Part shown: positions 52,819-61,400 of the stretch, one piece after another | Layout: the number at the start of each line of letters is the position of its first letter | Position numbering within the stretch: position 1 is the stretch's first letter | Source: JAHEKD01 sp965204695 | GTDB lineage: Bacteria; Pseudomonadota; Gammaproteobacteria; Arenicellales; JAHEKD01 | DNA: 64,000 nucleotides | Direction: 5' to 3' | Assembly (NCBI GenBank): GCA_965204695.1 | Contig: OZ242007.1 | Span: 2,170,001 to 2,234,000 of the forward strand | Program-made: the position numbers and the translations under genes | The notes under the pieces: generated by a model | What the model was told of the DNA's origin: nothing | Databases searched by the model: none | The model's input: only the letters and a program-made list of their open reading frames with translations

Positions 52819-54178
52819 GCGAATTTTAATCGTCGATGATGAACCCGATATTCGGGAGGTGATTTGCGATATTCTGATGGATGAGAATTATTCCGTTGAA
52901 TTAAGCGCTAATGCTGCCGAGGCCAGAGAGAAAATGGCTGCTTTTAATCCTGATTTGGTATTGCTGGATATCTGGATGCCTGATGTCGATGGTATTACTT
53001 TGCTCAAAGAGTGGGTGGGTCAGGGCATTGATAAACCGGTCATTATGATTTCAGGGCATGGCAATGTAGAAACCGCTGTGGAAGCAATTCGCAATGGTGC
53101 TTATGATTTCTTGGAGAAGCCTTTATCAACAGCCAAAATGCTGGTAACTATTGAGCGAGCGTTTCAAAACACCCGTCTGGTAAAAGAAAACAAAGAGCTG
53201 CGAGACCGTATTGAGCCCTTGTCCAACCTGATTGGTGGCAGTCAAGTGATGAAACAATTACGGCAACAAGTACAGCGGATTGCACCGACTGAAAGCCGGG
53301 TTTTAATTACTGGAGAACCTGGTACGGGCAAGCGTGTGGTCGCCAGGTGTATTCACCAAGCCAGCCTGCGTAAGAATGAATCCATGGTGGAGTTCAATCT
53401 GGCCGGGGTTTCAGAAACCATGTTACCTGTGCAATTGTTTGGCCTGGAAGATCAGGGAGGTGTTCAAATTGGTCGTTTAGAACAAGCCCAGGGGGGAACC
53501 TTGTACTTGGATGAAATTACAGATCTGAGTTTAGCGACTCAATCTGTTCTTGAAAATGTGCTCGAGCAAAAACAATTTATGCGTGAGGGAGGCAATATTT
53601 TTCTTGATATCGATGTACGAATTATTTCTTCAACCAGTCACGACATTGAAAAGGATGTCAATGAAAAACGTTTTCGGGAGGCACTGTTTTATTTTTTAAA
53701 TGTTGTGCCACTAAAAGTGCCTTCACTAAGAGAGCGCACCGAGGATATCCCGGAATTAGTCACGTTTTATACAAACTGGATGGTAGAGAATGAAAATTTA
53801 AATTATAGCCGTTTTTCAACGGCGGCGCTTAATTTAATGCGTAATTACAGTTGGCCTGGAAACACGCGTGAATTAAGAAATGTGGTTCAGCGATTATTGA
53901 TATTGAATAGCAAAGATGAAATCGGGCTTGACGAAACACAAAATGCCCTGGGTGAAAGTCAACCTCAACAACAAGCAGCTGTCACCTCACAGGCTGTTAA
54001 AGATCTTGAATTGAGGCAGGCAAGAGAGATTTTCGAGCGCGAGTACTTTATACATCAACTCAATAAAACCAATAGCAATATTGCAGAAACTGCCCGTAAC
54101 GTGGGGATGGAAAGAACCCATTTGTACAGAAAATTGAAAGCCCTGGATATCGACCCCAAACAATTGGGGGAATCATAG
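52811..54178 (+). CDS. ntrX: Response regulator NtrX (AAA domain lacking GAFTGA)
   Basis: 455 residues. Receiver domain 1-120 with phospho-acceptor D53 in VLLDIWMPD; AAA+ domain with Walker A GEPGTGKR (168-175) and Walker B GGTLYLDEITDL; Fis-type helix-turn-helix at the end (NSNIAETARNVGMERTHLYRKL). The sigma-54 contacting loop GAFTGA, expected between LFG and GRLEQA, is missing: the sequence reads LFGLEDQGGVQIGRLEQA. It therefore probably does not activate sigma-54 promoters but acts by DNA binding. Partner kinase is NtrY. Confidence 0.93.
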   Translation: MAERILIVDDEPDIREVICDILMDENYSVELSANAAEAREKMAAFNPDLVLLDIWMPDVDGITLLKEWVGQGIDKPVIMISGHGNVETAVEAIRNGAYDFLEKPLSTAKMLVTIERAFQNTRLVKENKELRDRIEPLSNLIGGSQVMKQLRQQVQRIAPTESRVLITGEPGTGKRVVARCIHQASLRKNESMVEFNLAGVSETMLPVQLFGLEDQGGVQIGRLEQAQGGTLYLDEITDLSLATQSVLENVLEQKQFMREGGNIFLDIDVRIISSTSHDIEKDVNEKRFREALFYFLNVVPLKVPSLRERTEDIPELVTFYTNWMVENENLNYSRFSTAALNLMRNYSWPGNTRELRNVVQRLLILNSKDEIGLDETQNALGESQPQQQAAVTSQAVKDLELRQAREIFEREYFIHQLNKTNSNIAETARNVGMERTHLYRKLKALDIDPKQLGES

Positions 54179-54289
54179 AAATTCTTGATTATCAAGCCTT
54201 TTTGCCAGTGCCGGATTAAGATATACTCCGGGGCGAACAAAATCGATTTTGATAAACTGTCAGTATTGACTCGCATAGAGATTTTTAGC

Positions 54290-54727
54290 ATGAAGTATTT
54301 ATTAACGAGCGTGAAGTTAGCATTTTTGGCTTCTTTCCTAGTTTCAAATTCTGCTTTTGCACAAACTTGTTACACTATTAATAATACGGCCGTCAGGCAG
54401 ACAGACTGTTGCGGATTTGTCTGGAAACCTTTTTCTGAAGGCGACCACAATCTTGTCGTTTTATTCAGGTCTACAAGTTCAGCCACAGGGGCCACATTGA
54501 GATTTGGGGGATCGGTAATCGCAAACGGTAACTATGTTGGTCGTACCAACGGCAATCGCCCGACGGTCAGATTCGGAGCGCCCGGTCCGGCTTATCCAAA
54601 TGGCCTGCAGGTTTGTGAAGCTTTTGGTGGCGCTTCTCCACCACCACCAGCTCCGCCACCACCACCTCCGCCGCCACCTCCGCCGCCGGATGTAACCCCA
54701 GCCATTAATACTCTATTGTTAGATTAA
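54290..54727 (+). CDS. Secreted small protein with polyproline stretch
   Basis: 145 residues from ATG 54290, where a signal peptide starts (MKYLLTSVKLAFLASFLVSN, cut near AFAQ). The mature part has four Cys (TCYTINN, DCCGF, VCEAF) and a run of proline near the end with two interruptions, followed by DVTPAINTLLLD. I recognise no family. An in-frame upstream ATG at 54185 lacks the signal peptide. It separates ntrX from the polysaccharide genes. Confidence 0.65.
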   Translation: MKYLLTSVKLAFLASFLVSNSAFAQTCYTINNTAVRQTDCCGFVWKPFSEGDHNLVVLFRSTSSATGATLRFGGSVIANGNYVGRTNGNRPTVRFGAPGPAYPNGLQVCEAFGGASPPPPAPPPPPPPPPPPPDVTPAINTLLLD

Positions 54728-54840
54728 TAGTTACTGGCTTTTGTGATTTGGCTTCATATCAATCTTGATTGAAGTATAGTTTTTTGCGAGGTAGTGTTTG
54801 CAGTGATAACTGTTTTGTTATTTCCTAACAGGTAAAGTAG

Positions 54841-56019
54841 ATGAAAACCATAACAGTTCTGGGCAGTAATTCAGGAAGGAATGCTGGAGATATTGCGATT
54901 CTTGGAAATTTGCTTGATGATATTTCGGCCAAGTTTACAGATGTACAGTATTTAGTACCGACGACAAACCCAAAGTTTATTATTACCCATTTTGGACATC
55001 ATAACGTCAAACCAGTGTCGATGATGCCGTGGAATTTATGCGTCAAAAATTTGGGGTTGCCGTTATATAAGGCCATGACTAACACCGATCTAATCTTGAT
55101 TTGTGATAATTTGCTATTTGATCGGAAATTTTATAATCCACTCATTAACTATTTACATTCAATTGCGTTGTTTACTCCAGCAGCAAAAAAACGCGGTGTT
55201 CCCATTGTGTTATTCAATTGTTCTATTGGGCCGATTGATCATGAAAAGGGCAAAAAAGCATTAGAGAAAGTCATTAATGCAACAGATTTAGTTATTACCC
55301 GAGATCTTGCCACCAAAGAACTGTTGGATAACTTGGGTATCAATTACAAGCAAACCTATGTGCATGCTGATTCGGCAATCAATACCCCGCTTATTGAATC
55401 AAATAAATTGCAGGGGATTATTGATAAAGAGAATCTTTTCACCAATTCCAATGGAAGCATTGGTTTTAATGTGAATGCTTATATCGATAATTGGAGTGAT
55501 ACCGGGACTTATGGCCGTAAAGAGTTTTGCCAATCTATCGGTGGGGCAATGGATAAAACCATAGAAAGACTTGATGTCGATATCATCTTTTTTATCACGC
55601 AGATTATGGATATCGAAATCACCAAGGAATGTATAGCTCAATGCAAAAATGCCGATAGAGTAAAGGTAATTTCTAACGACACTTATACTTATGAAGAAAT
55701 TGCATCGTTGATATCCAAACTAGAATTACATGTAGGTTTACGGACTCATACCTTAATTTTTTCTGCAGATATGAATGTGCCAATGATTGGTATTACCTCG
55801 TACCCTAAAAGTGCTGGATTTTTGCGCACGGTCAAACAAGAAAAATGGCAGGTGCCGTTTTCTAAGCTTACTGCAGAATACTTAAGCGACATGATTTTCG
55901 AGTTGTGGGAAGTACGCGATCAAGTCAAAACAGAATTGGCACCAATCGTTGAGCAGGAAAAAGCCAAAGCATTAAAAAGTGTTGATCTTTTACAGCCCTA
56001 TTTGACTGAGGCTGCTTGA
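54841..56019 (+). CDS. Polysaccharide pyruvyl transferase family protein
   Basis: 392 residues with the PF04230 pattern: VLGSNSGRNAGDIAIL at the N terminus, ITRDLATKELLDNLGI and LHVGLRTHTLIFSADMNVP in the C-terminal half. It transfers a pyruvyl group from phosphoenolpyruvate to a sugar of a surface polysaccharide, adding negative charge. Further downstream is an FrhB-family protein, which often accompanies this enzyme class. It starts the surface-polysaccharide region. Confidence 0.88.
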   Translation: MKTITVLGSNSGRNAGDIAILGNLLDDISAKFTDVQYLVPTTNPKFIITHFGHHNVKPVSMMPWNLCVKNLGLPLYKAMTNTDLILICDNLLFDRKFYNPLINYLHSIALFTPAAKKRGVPIVLFNCSIGPIDHEKGKKALEKVINATDLVITRDLATKELLDNLGINYKQTYVHADSAINTPLIESNKLQGIIDKENLFTNSNGSIGFNVNAYIDNWSDTGTYGRKEFCQSIGGAMDKTIERLDVDIIFFITQIMDIEITKECIAQCKNADRVKVISNDTYTYEEIASLISKLELHVGLRTHTLIFSADMNVPMIGITSYPKSAGFLRTVKQEKWQVPFSKLTAEYLSDMIFELWEVRDQVKTELAPIVEQEKAKALKSVDLLQPYLTEAA

Positions 56020-56031
56020 TTCTATAGACTC

Positions 56032-56061
56032 AGCCGGAATCGATTTCATTCGGCAATTTTT
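56032..56061 (+). terminator. Probable terminator after the pyruvyl transferase gene
   Basis: GCCGGAAT pairs with ATTCGGC (one bulged G) across a CGATTTC loop, followed by AATTTTT. A moderate Rho-independent terminator. Confidence 0.5.
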
Positions 56062-56131
56062 CATATATATCAGCTAGTTATCATCTAACTGTTGAATGAT
56101 AAAAGCTTGATTAGCAACCATAGTAATTAGA

Positions 56132-57037
56132 TTGAAAAAACCGCTCATTATCACCCTAAAACTTACAATAACCCTGTTATTGCTTAGTTATGTTGTTTAC
56201 AAAGCCGGTTTAACCAGTGAGCAGGGCTGGCAAAAATTATTTGATCTGGTTAAACAGGTAAATCCGTTTTATTTGTTTCTTTCTTTTGCGATTGGTTTTT
56301 GCTTGAACGCTGCCAGTGCATGGAAATGGTATGTTTTACAGCAAAGAGATGTTGTAAATCCGAGTTATTTACAATTGCTTGGCCTTTACTATGTGGGCAA
56401 ATTTTTTAATATTGCTTTGCCGACCAGCATGGGTGGAGACGTGATGCGTGTTTATCAACTGGGTAAAGAAACCGCTAACAAATCCCATGCCCTAGCTTCT
56501 GTATTTGTGGAGCGATTTACCGGCATGATCACGTTGGTCATGTTAGTTATTATTGTGCTACTTGTTCGTGCCGAACAATATAGTTTGTTTATCGTATTTG
56601 CCAGTCTGATATTTTGTGCGGTGTTAATCGCCATGATTTTCTGGTTTATCTGGAACGATAAATACTTTGGTCTGATTGAAAGAATAACTGCGCGGTTTAG
56701 TAAATATTCAAAGCGGATTCTTGATGGGCTGCGTAAGTCACATGAGTTAGTGAGAAAATACGAGAAAAATCCAAGGGCTTTAGTCGCAGCCTTCGCGCTT
56801 TCGGTTTTATTTTATGGCTTAGCGATAGTAAATGTCTGGGTCAGTGCAAAAGCGTTTTTCTGTCGATATAGACTTTATGAAAATTTTACTTGCTGTGCCC
56901 ATCATGATGATGATTATGAATTTGCCGGTTTCGATAGGCGGTTTGGGTTTAATGGAGGCGGCCTATACATTAGTTTTTGGTTTAATCGGCTACAGTCCTA
57001 CTCTGGCTCTCTCGACAGCATTATTAATGCGATTTAA
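56132..57037 (+). CDS. UPF0104/AglD-type flippase-like membrane protein, frameshifted
   Basis: The first 244 codons are a normal lysylphosphatidylglycerol synthetase-TM/UPF0104 protein: eight or so helices, with KFFNIALPTSMGGDVMRVYQL as the family signature. After SAKAF the frame slips at a TTTTT run (56855-56859) and the remaining 60 codons are non-native and Cys/His-rich. Removing one T would join the true C terminus encoded to 57101 and give about 322 residues, the usual length. Proteins of this type are thought to help move lipid-linked sugars or lipids. Either a real mutation or an assembly error. Confidence 0.8.
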   Translation: MKKPLIITLKLTITLLLLSYVVYKAGLTSEQGWQKLFDLVKQVNPFYLFLSFAIGFCLNAASAWKWYVLQQRDVVNPSYLQLLGLYYVGKFFNIALPTSMGGDVMRVYQLGKETANKSHALASVFVERFTGMITLVMLVIIVLLVRAEQYSLFIVFASLIFCAVLIAMIFWFIWNDKYFGLIERITARFSKYSKRILDGLRKSHELVRKYEKNPRALVAAFALSVLFYGLAIVNVWVSAKAFFCRYRLYENFTCCAHHDDDYEFAGFDRRFGFNGGGLYISFWFNRLQSYSGSLDSIINAI

Positions 57038-57101
57038 AAGCTTTTTTGATTGTGGCATAGGCGGCACAATATACTTATATAAACAGACCCGCAATCCTTA
57101 G
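56832..57101 (+). pseudogene. Displaced C-terminal part of the frameshifted UPF0104 protein
   Basis: In the +1 frame relative to the upstream part, the sequence from about 56860 reads SVDIDFMKILLAVPIMMM, then NLPVSIGGLGLMEAAYTL, the conserved last helices and Gly-Gly-x-Gly-x-x-Glu motif of the UPF0104 family. The ATG at 56832 is only a chance start. The native product requires the single-base correction at the T run. Confidence 0.8.
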
Positions 57102-57121
57102 CTTTTTACTATACTTGTCGT

Positions 57122-57886
57122 ATGGATGATAAAAGCCACCAGCTTCAATTTGATCAGTATATGGCTGATAAGAGCCGTACGGCCTTACAGAAATATCAGG
57201 ATCTAGTAGTTGGCCAACCCGGTCTGCTGCGGCTTGCTTATCATGAATTCGTTACCCTTTTAATCAATCCACTGCAAGGCATGTTAGGCCTTGGTTTGCG
57301 GCGCTTTTTTTATCCGGGTTTATTCGCTCAAGTTGGGAAAAAAGTTGTGTTTGGCCATCATCTTAATTTGCGCTTACCTTTTAAAATCAATATTGGCAAC
57401 CATTCGCTTATTGATGACTATGTGACGCTTTCCTGTCGTGGTAGCGATGGTGAAGGAATTAGCATCGGTGAAAATGTTTTTATCGGGCGCTTTTCACAAA
57501 TTAAGAATCGAGCTGGATTAATCAGGCTCGGGAATAACGTCAATATCAGTGTTAATTGTTATTTAGGTACAGCTTCTAAACTAGTAATAGGTAATGACTG
57601 TTTAATTGGTGCTGGCTGTTACATTGGCGGTTTACATCATCGCTATGATCGTATTGATGTCCCGATAATCAAACAGGGAGTTAAGCCATCGGATGGAGTA
57701 AGTATTGGCAGTGATGTCTGGATAGGTGCACATGTAATCGTTCGAGATGGTGTTGAGATTGGTGATGGCTGTGTGATTGGTGCCGGCTCAGTCGTAACAA
57801 AAAATATTCCAGCATACTCAGTAGCCGTTGGTTCACCGGCCAAAGTGATTAAGCAGCGAACAGCACAGCAGGAAACTATTGAATGA
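57122..57886 (+). CDS. Hexapeptide-repeat acyltransferase
   Basis: 254 residues. A helical N-terminal 70 residues precede a left-handed beta helix of hexapeptide repeats (ISIGENVFIG, IRLGNNVNIS, LVIGNDCLIGAGCYIGG, VSIGSDVWIGAHVIV, VEIGDGCVIGAGSVV) and the usual end SVAVGSPAKVIKQ. The active His is likely in GGLHHRYDR. It probably acetylates a sugar of the surface polysaccharide. It begins 20 bp after the flippase-like gene and overlaps the next gene by 4 bp. Confidence 0.9.
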   Translation: MDDKSHQLQFDQYMADKSRTALQKYQDLVVGQPGLLRLAYHEFVTLLINPLQGMLGLGLRRFFYPGLFAQVGKKVVFGHHLNLRLPFKINIGNHSLIDDYVTLSCRGSDGEGISIGENVFIGRFSQIKNRAGLIRLGNNVNISVNCYLGTASKLVIGNDCLIGAGCYIGGLHHRYDRIDVPIIKQGVKPSDGVSIGSDVWIGAHVIVRDGVEIGDGCVIGAGSVVTKNIPAYSVAVGSPAKVIKQRTAQQETIE

Positions 57887-59757
57887 CCAGTTTATGGCAA
57901 CGACTGCCACGGCCAACCTGGTTGATTTCGATAATCATATTAACGATTGCCATTGGCTATGCTTTAAATTGGTATGCAAACACCGGCTTTTTGACATTAT
58001 CAGTCACCAGTAAACACCCGATTGAAATTCAGGTATTCTGGTCCAGGGCTGAACAACGCATCTTCCATGAAGATGAATCAACAACAATAAGAACCAATGG
58101 CCGTAAACAAAAGCACATCATTTTTCTTCCATCTCTGGGTGATATCAGAAACATCAGAATAAATCCTACTGCTGAAGCTGACAGCACTGTTCGTATTAAC
58201 TACATGTCTTTTTTTCAGGATGGTTATGAGAGTGTCCATTATTATCGAAAGAGAGATTTTGAAACCTTAGAAGTTAACGGTTTCCCCCATATTATCGATG
58301 TCGATATCACCAGCGATGGGTTTGAAATCACCTCCGGGACAAATGATCCGCAAATTTATGTGCCGCTAAGATTAGTAAAAGAAGGCTCCAGTACGATTAG
58401 CAATTATTTGCGTATCCCTTTTTTCTTAACGCTCATACTGGTTGCCTATTTTTATGGTCGTCGATTAGTTCCGCAATATCAATACGTCACGGTAGCTTTG
58501 ATCCTTATTTTTGGCCTGATAGTGAGTATGGCAGTGATCAGTCATCATAATGCCCATCCTGATGAACATGCTCACGCGGTTGCCGCCGCTTACTATAAAT
58601 ACAATGCTATCCCGCCCAAGGTTTGTCAGCCGGATGTATTAGATACTTATACTCGCTACGGGGTTTCACGTTTAAACGGTTTTGAACTGAGTTATTACAT
58701 TGCCGGTAGTATGGCCCGTTTTGTCGATTTCATTCCCATTCACGATGACTATAAATTCAGGTTGTTCAATCTAATGTTGTTCTTGTGGATAGTGATTCTT
58801 GCCGCAAAAAAAGAAACGTTTCGCATTTTGACCATTCCACTGCTGATTTCACCGCAATTATGGTATGTCTTTTCGTACTTTAATACTGAGGCCTTCTCAT
58901 TATTTGTTTGCCTGATGGTGGCTTATCAGTTAGCCGATGAATCCAGTCTTTTCAGGCGCTCGTTAACAATTTTAAAAGGCCATAAGTTGCTTTGGGGCCT
59001 GTTATTTTGTGCAGCGCTGTTGACACTGCTTTTTGGAGTTAAAAAAAGTTTCTATGTATTTCCAATTTTCTTAGTGACCTGGTTAGTGATTGCATTACTC
59101 AATCGACATCAATGCTCAGAAATTAAATTTGCCTTGCCAAAAACGAGTTTAGTAATGGTGCTTGCTATCGTTGGTTTCTCAGGTTGGATCTTTACTAAAC
59201 AATACGTCAATGATTTTCGACTCAAAGAAAGTATTTTCGAATGCCGTGAAGAAATGGCTAAGCCAGCCTACAAACCAAGTGCCCCATTATTTGAAACTTC
59301 TCCGTCACTTTATTGGCGGGCTAAAGGTATTCCTTTGAGTCAAATGCTGGAACAAGGTTGGGGCGGTGCGGTATTCAAATCAGGCTTTGGTGTCTATGGT
59401 TTTCTAGAGTATCCCAGCGGGGAGATTTATTATGATGTAATGAAAACCTTGGCAGTTTTGTTGTTGTTATATGTCACGGTGAGTATTTTAGTTAAATCAC
59501 CTTGGTCGACTAAGTTGTTACTAGGCAGCTTTTATGGTGCCTTTATTGGATTGATCATGATGACCATGTGGAACTCCTGGACCAAGGATTACCAGGCCCA
59601 AGGGCGTTATTATTTTCCTTTAGTGCCCATGCTGGGTATTTTGATCTTTGTTGCCCGGCGACAAATCAATCAGAATGTATTAGCGGCGATTGTATTGTTG
59701 ATGTTTATCTGTTCTTGTTACTCGTTCCTTTATATCGGCCTGACCGAAGTCTTTTGA
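57883..59757 (+). CDS. GT-C-like polytopic membrane protein, putative glycosyltransferase
   Basis: 624 residues. A first membrane helix, a soluble beta-rich segment (about 40-170), and then about ten hydrophobic segments. After helix two lies HHNAHPDEHAHAVAAAYY, an acidic loop like the catalytic D-D/E of GT-C enzymes such as DUF2142 or PMT-like proteins. It probably transfers a sugar from a lipid carrier on the periplasmic side. The exact family is not certain. It follows the acyltransferase with a 4-bp overlap. Confidence 0.65.
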   Translation: MTSLWQRLPRPTWLISIIILTIAIGYALNWYANTGFLTLSVTSKHPIEIQVFWSRAEQRIFHEDESTTIRTNGRKQKHIIFLPSLGDIRNIRINPTAEADSTVRINYMSFFQDGYESVHYYRKRDFETLEVNGFPHIIDVDITSDGFEITSGTNDPQIYVPLRLVKEGSSTISNYLRIPFFLTLILVAYFYGRRLVPQYQYVTVALILIFGLIVSMAVISHHNAHPDEHAHAVAAAYYKYNAIPPKVCQPDVLDTYTRYGVSRLNGFELSYYIAGSMARFVDFIPIHDDYKFRLFNLMLFLWIVILAAKKETFRILTIPLLISPQLWYVFSYFNTEAFSLFVCLMVAYQLADESSLFRRSLTILKGHKLLWGLLFCAALLTLLFGVKKSFYVFPIFLVTWLVIALLNRHQCSEIKFALPKTSLVMVLAIVGFSGWIFTKQYVNDFRLKESIFECREEMAKPAYKPSAPLFETSPSLYWRAKGIPLSQMLEQGWGGAVFKSGFGVYGFLEYPSGEIYYDVMKTLAVLLLLYVTVSILVKSPWSTKLLLGSFYGAFIGLIMMTMWNSWTKDYQAQGRYYFPLVPMLGILIFVARRQINQNVLAAIVLLMFICSCYSFLYIGLTEVF

Positions 59758-59769
59758 TGCTTTAATCGC

Positions 59770-61122
59770 ATGTCCAGTTTAAAAACTATTGATCCTAATC
59801 AGTTATCGGTTGCATTTCGCCATCAATCCTTGTGCACACGCAGTGGAACTTGTGTTGGTGTTTGCCCAACCAATGCTTTATCTATCGGTGAAGATTATTA
59901 TCCGGTCATTGATGAATCCAAATGCATCTCTTGCGGCAAATGCAAAGACGTTTGCCCGGGTGATGTAGTGGATTATAAGTTGCTCAACCAACAGGTATTT
60001 GGCGATGACACTGATCCGAATACTTTTGATGGACGGGTTGAAAAAACCTATGTAGCCCATTCAACCGATCTACAGATCCAAAATGGTGGTGCCGGTGGCG
60101 GTGTAGTCACGGCTTTAATGTTGAGTTTGCTAGACAACAGTGAAGTCGATGGTTGTGCGGTAACACGTATGCGTAAAGACAAACCCTGGTTAGGGGAACC
60201 CTTCATCGCCCGCTCTCGAGAAGATTTAATTCTAAGTCAGGGTTCGCGTTACAGCATTATTCCTTACAATCAGATTTTTGATGAGATTCGTAAAACGCCC
60301 GGTAAATATGCTTTGGCGTCATTGCCTTGTCATACTCATGGCTACCGAAAAGCCTTAGAACACGATGAAGAATTGAAACAACGTGTAAGTGTGCAGATTG
60401 GTTTGTTTTGTGGCGGTGGGCTTGAACTGGATATTGTCCCGGAATTGCTCCAAACCAAAGGCATTACTATCGATCAAATTGAAGATTTTCAATTCCGAGG
60501 AGGCGATTGGCCAGGTAAGATGCGAGCCGTTTTGCATGGAGGTGAAATCAAGGATTTACATTATTCAAACTACAAAGATGGCGCCTATAACTATTTTATC
60601 GGCTTATATATGCCGACCCGTTGTCAGGTTTGTTACGATGGTTCTAACGAGTTTTCCGATGTATCGATCAGTGATAGCTGGACCCGTGACGAACATGGCA
60701 ATTATAAATTTTCCGGTCATTCGCGAATTTTGGTCAGAACTAAACGGGGTGAACAAGTCGTTCGCCAGGCCGAGCAAAGTGGCCATCTGATCATCAAAGA
60801 TGTAACAGCGGATAAAAGTTACGCTACGCATAAGTTTCAAACCGGACGTAAAGGACTGAACGCACCACTGCGGTTACATCGCTGGCAACAAAAAGGAATG
60901 CCAGTGCCTTTCTATAACCGTGAATTATCCGAGAGTACGACTAAAGAAAGAGTGACAGAAAGAGTCGTTTCTGGGCTTTTATATTCGGGCAAATCAAAAC
61001 CCATACGCTACTCATTAATCAAGTTTCTAACTTCTGATGCGGCAATTCCGTTAATCAAATTACGACAATGGCTTAAAAAACGTAAATACGCCAAACGCAG
61101 AGCAAAACGATCTGTTAACTAA
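59770..61122 (+). CDS. FrhB/FdhB-family iron-sulfur protein (coenzyme F420 hydrogenase beta-like)
   Basis: 450 residues. An N-terminal ferredoxin segment carries CTRSGTCVGVCPTNAL and CISCGKCKDVCPGD, enough for one complete [4Fe-4S] cluster and a second incomplete site. FrhB domains follow (SQGSRYSIIPYNQIFDE, LPCHTHGYRKALE, QIGLFCGGG, DVSISDSW). In many polysaccharide clusters such proteins occur beside pyruvyl transferases and may perform a reduction on the sugar or on the nucleotide. F420 itself is not implied. The stop codon lies at the very edge of structured repeat copy 3. Confidence 0.85.
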   Translation: MSSLKTIDPNQLSVAFRHQSLCTRSGTCVGVCPTNALSIGEDYYPVIDESKCISCGKCKDVCPGDVVDYKLLNQQVFGDDTDPNTFDGRVEKTYVAHSTDLQIQNGGAGGGVVTALMLSLLDNSEVDGCAVTRMRKDKPWLGEPFIARSREDLILSQGSRYSIIPYNQIFDEIRKTPGKYALASLPCHTHGYRKALEHDEELKQRVSVQIGLFCGGGLELDIVPELLQTKGITIDQIEDFQFRGGDWPGKMRAVLHGGEIKDLHYSNYKDGAYNYFIGLYMPTRCQVCYDGSNEFSDVSISDSWTRDEHGNYKFSGHSRILVRTKRGEQVVRQAEQSGHLIIKDVTADKSYATHKFQTGRKGLNAPLRLHRWQQKGMPVPFYNRELSESTTKERVTERVVSGLLYSGKSKPIRYSLIKFLTSDAAIPLIKLRQWLKKRKYAKRRAKRSVN

Positions 61123-61400
61123 TAGATTCCTCCGGCTAAAACCGGGGTGCTTACCGTAACAGCCCTTACGGGCTGTTACGATGAACATCACATCTTAAAA
61201 CAATGCTTGTGATGTTCAATCTAAATACACTCATTTATCCACGGGTAAGCCCGGCATTGAGTTATAGTGTTGAATAGCCGGGACAAGCCCCGGCATTGGG
61301 TTATCGTGTTGAATAGCCGGGACAAGCCCCGGCATTGGGTTATCGTGTTGAAGAGCCGGGACAAGCCTGCGGTATTCTGTCGCTAGCGCGAACGCTAATA
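61120..61400 (-). repeat. Structured intergenic repeat, copy 3 (extended)
   Basis: The longest copy (281 bp), in opposite orientation: it starts TAATAGATTCCTCC and ends CGCGAACGCTAATA. Read on the minus strand it shows the same order of hairpins as copy 1, with CAGCCCGTAAGGGCTG and a CATCAC/GTGATG stem. It contains a threefold 39-bp tandem repeat. It fills the gap between two convergent genes and provides the stop codon at both ends: TAA of the FrhB gene at 61120-61122 and TAG of the opposing GT gene at 61395-61397. Confidence 0.85.
61250..61366 (-). repeat. Three tandem 39-bp units inside repeat copy 3
   Basis: Units at 61250-61288, 61289-61327 and 61328-61366 each run CCCGGCATTG ... GCCGGGACAAGC; units two and three differ by one base, unit one by two or three. 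Each junction forms a hairpin, GCCGGG-ACAAGC-CCCGGC. Copy 1 contains one related, diverged unit and copy 2 only the hairpin, so the number of units varies between copies. Because units abut without spacers, this is not a CRISPR array. Confidence 0.9.

Noticed and set aside
61250..61366. Repeats resembling a short CRISPR array
   Set aside because: The 39-bp units abut directly without unique spacers, and no cas genes are present in the window.
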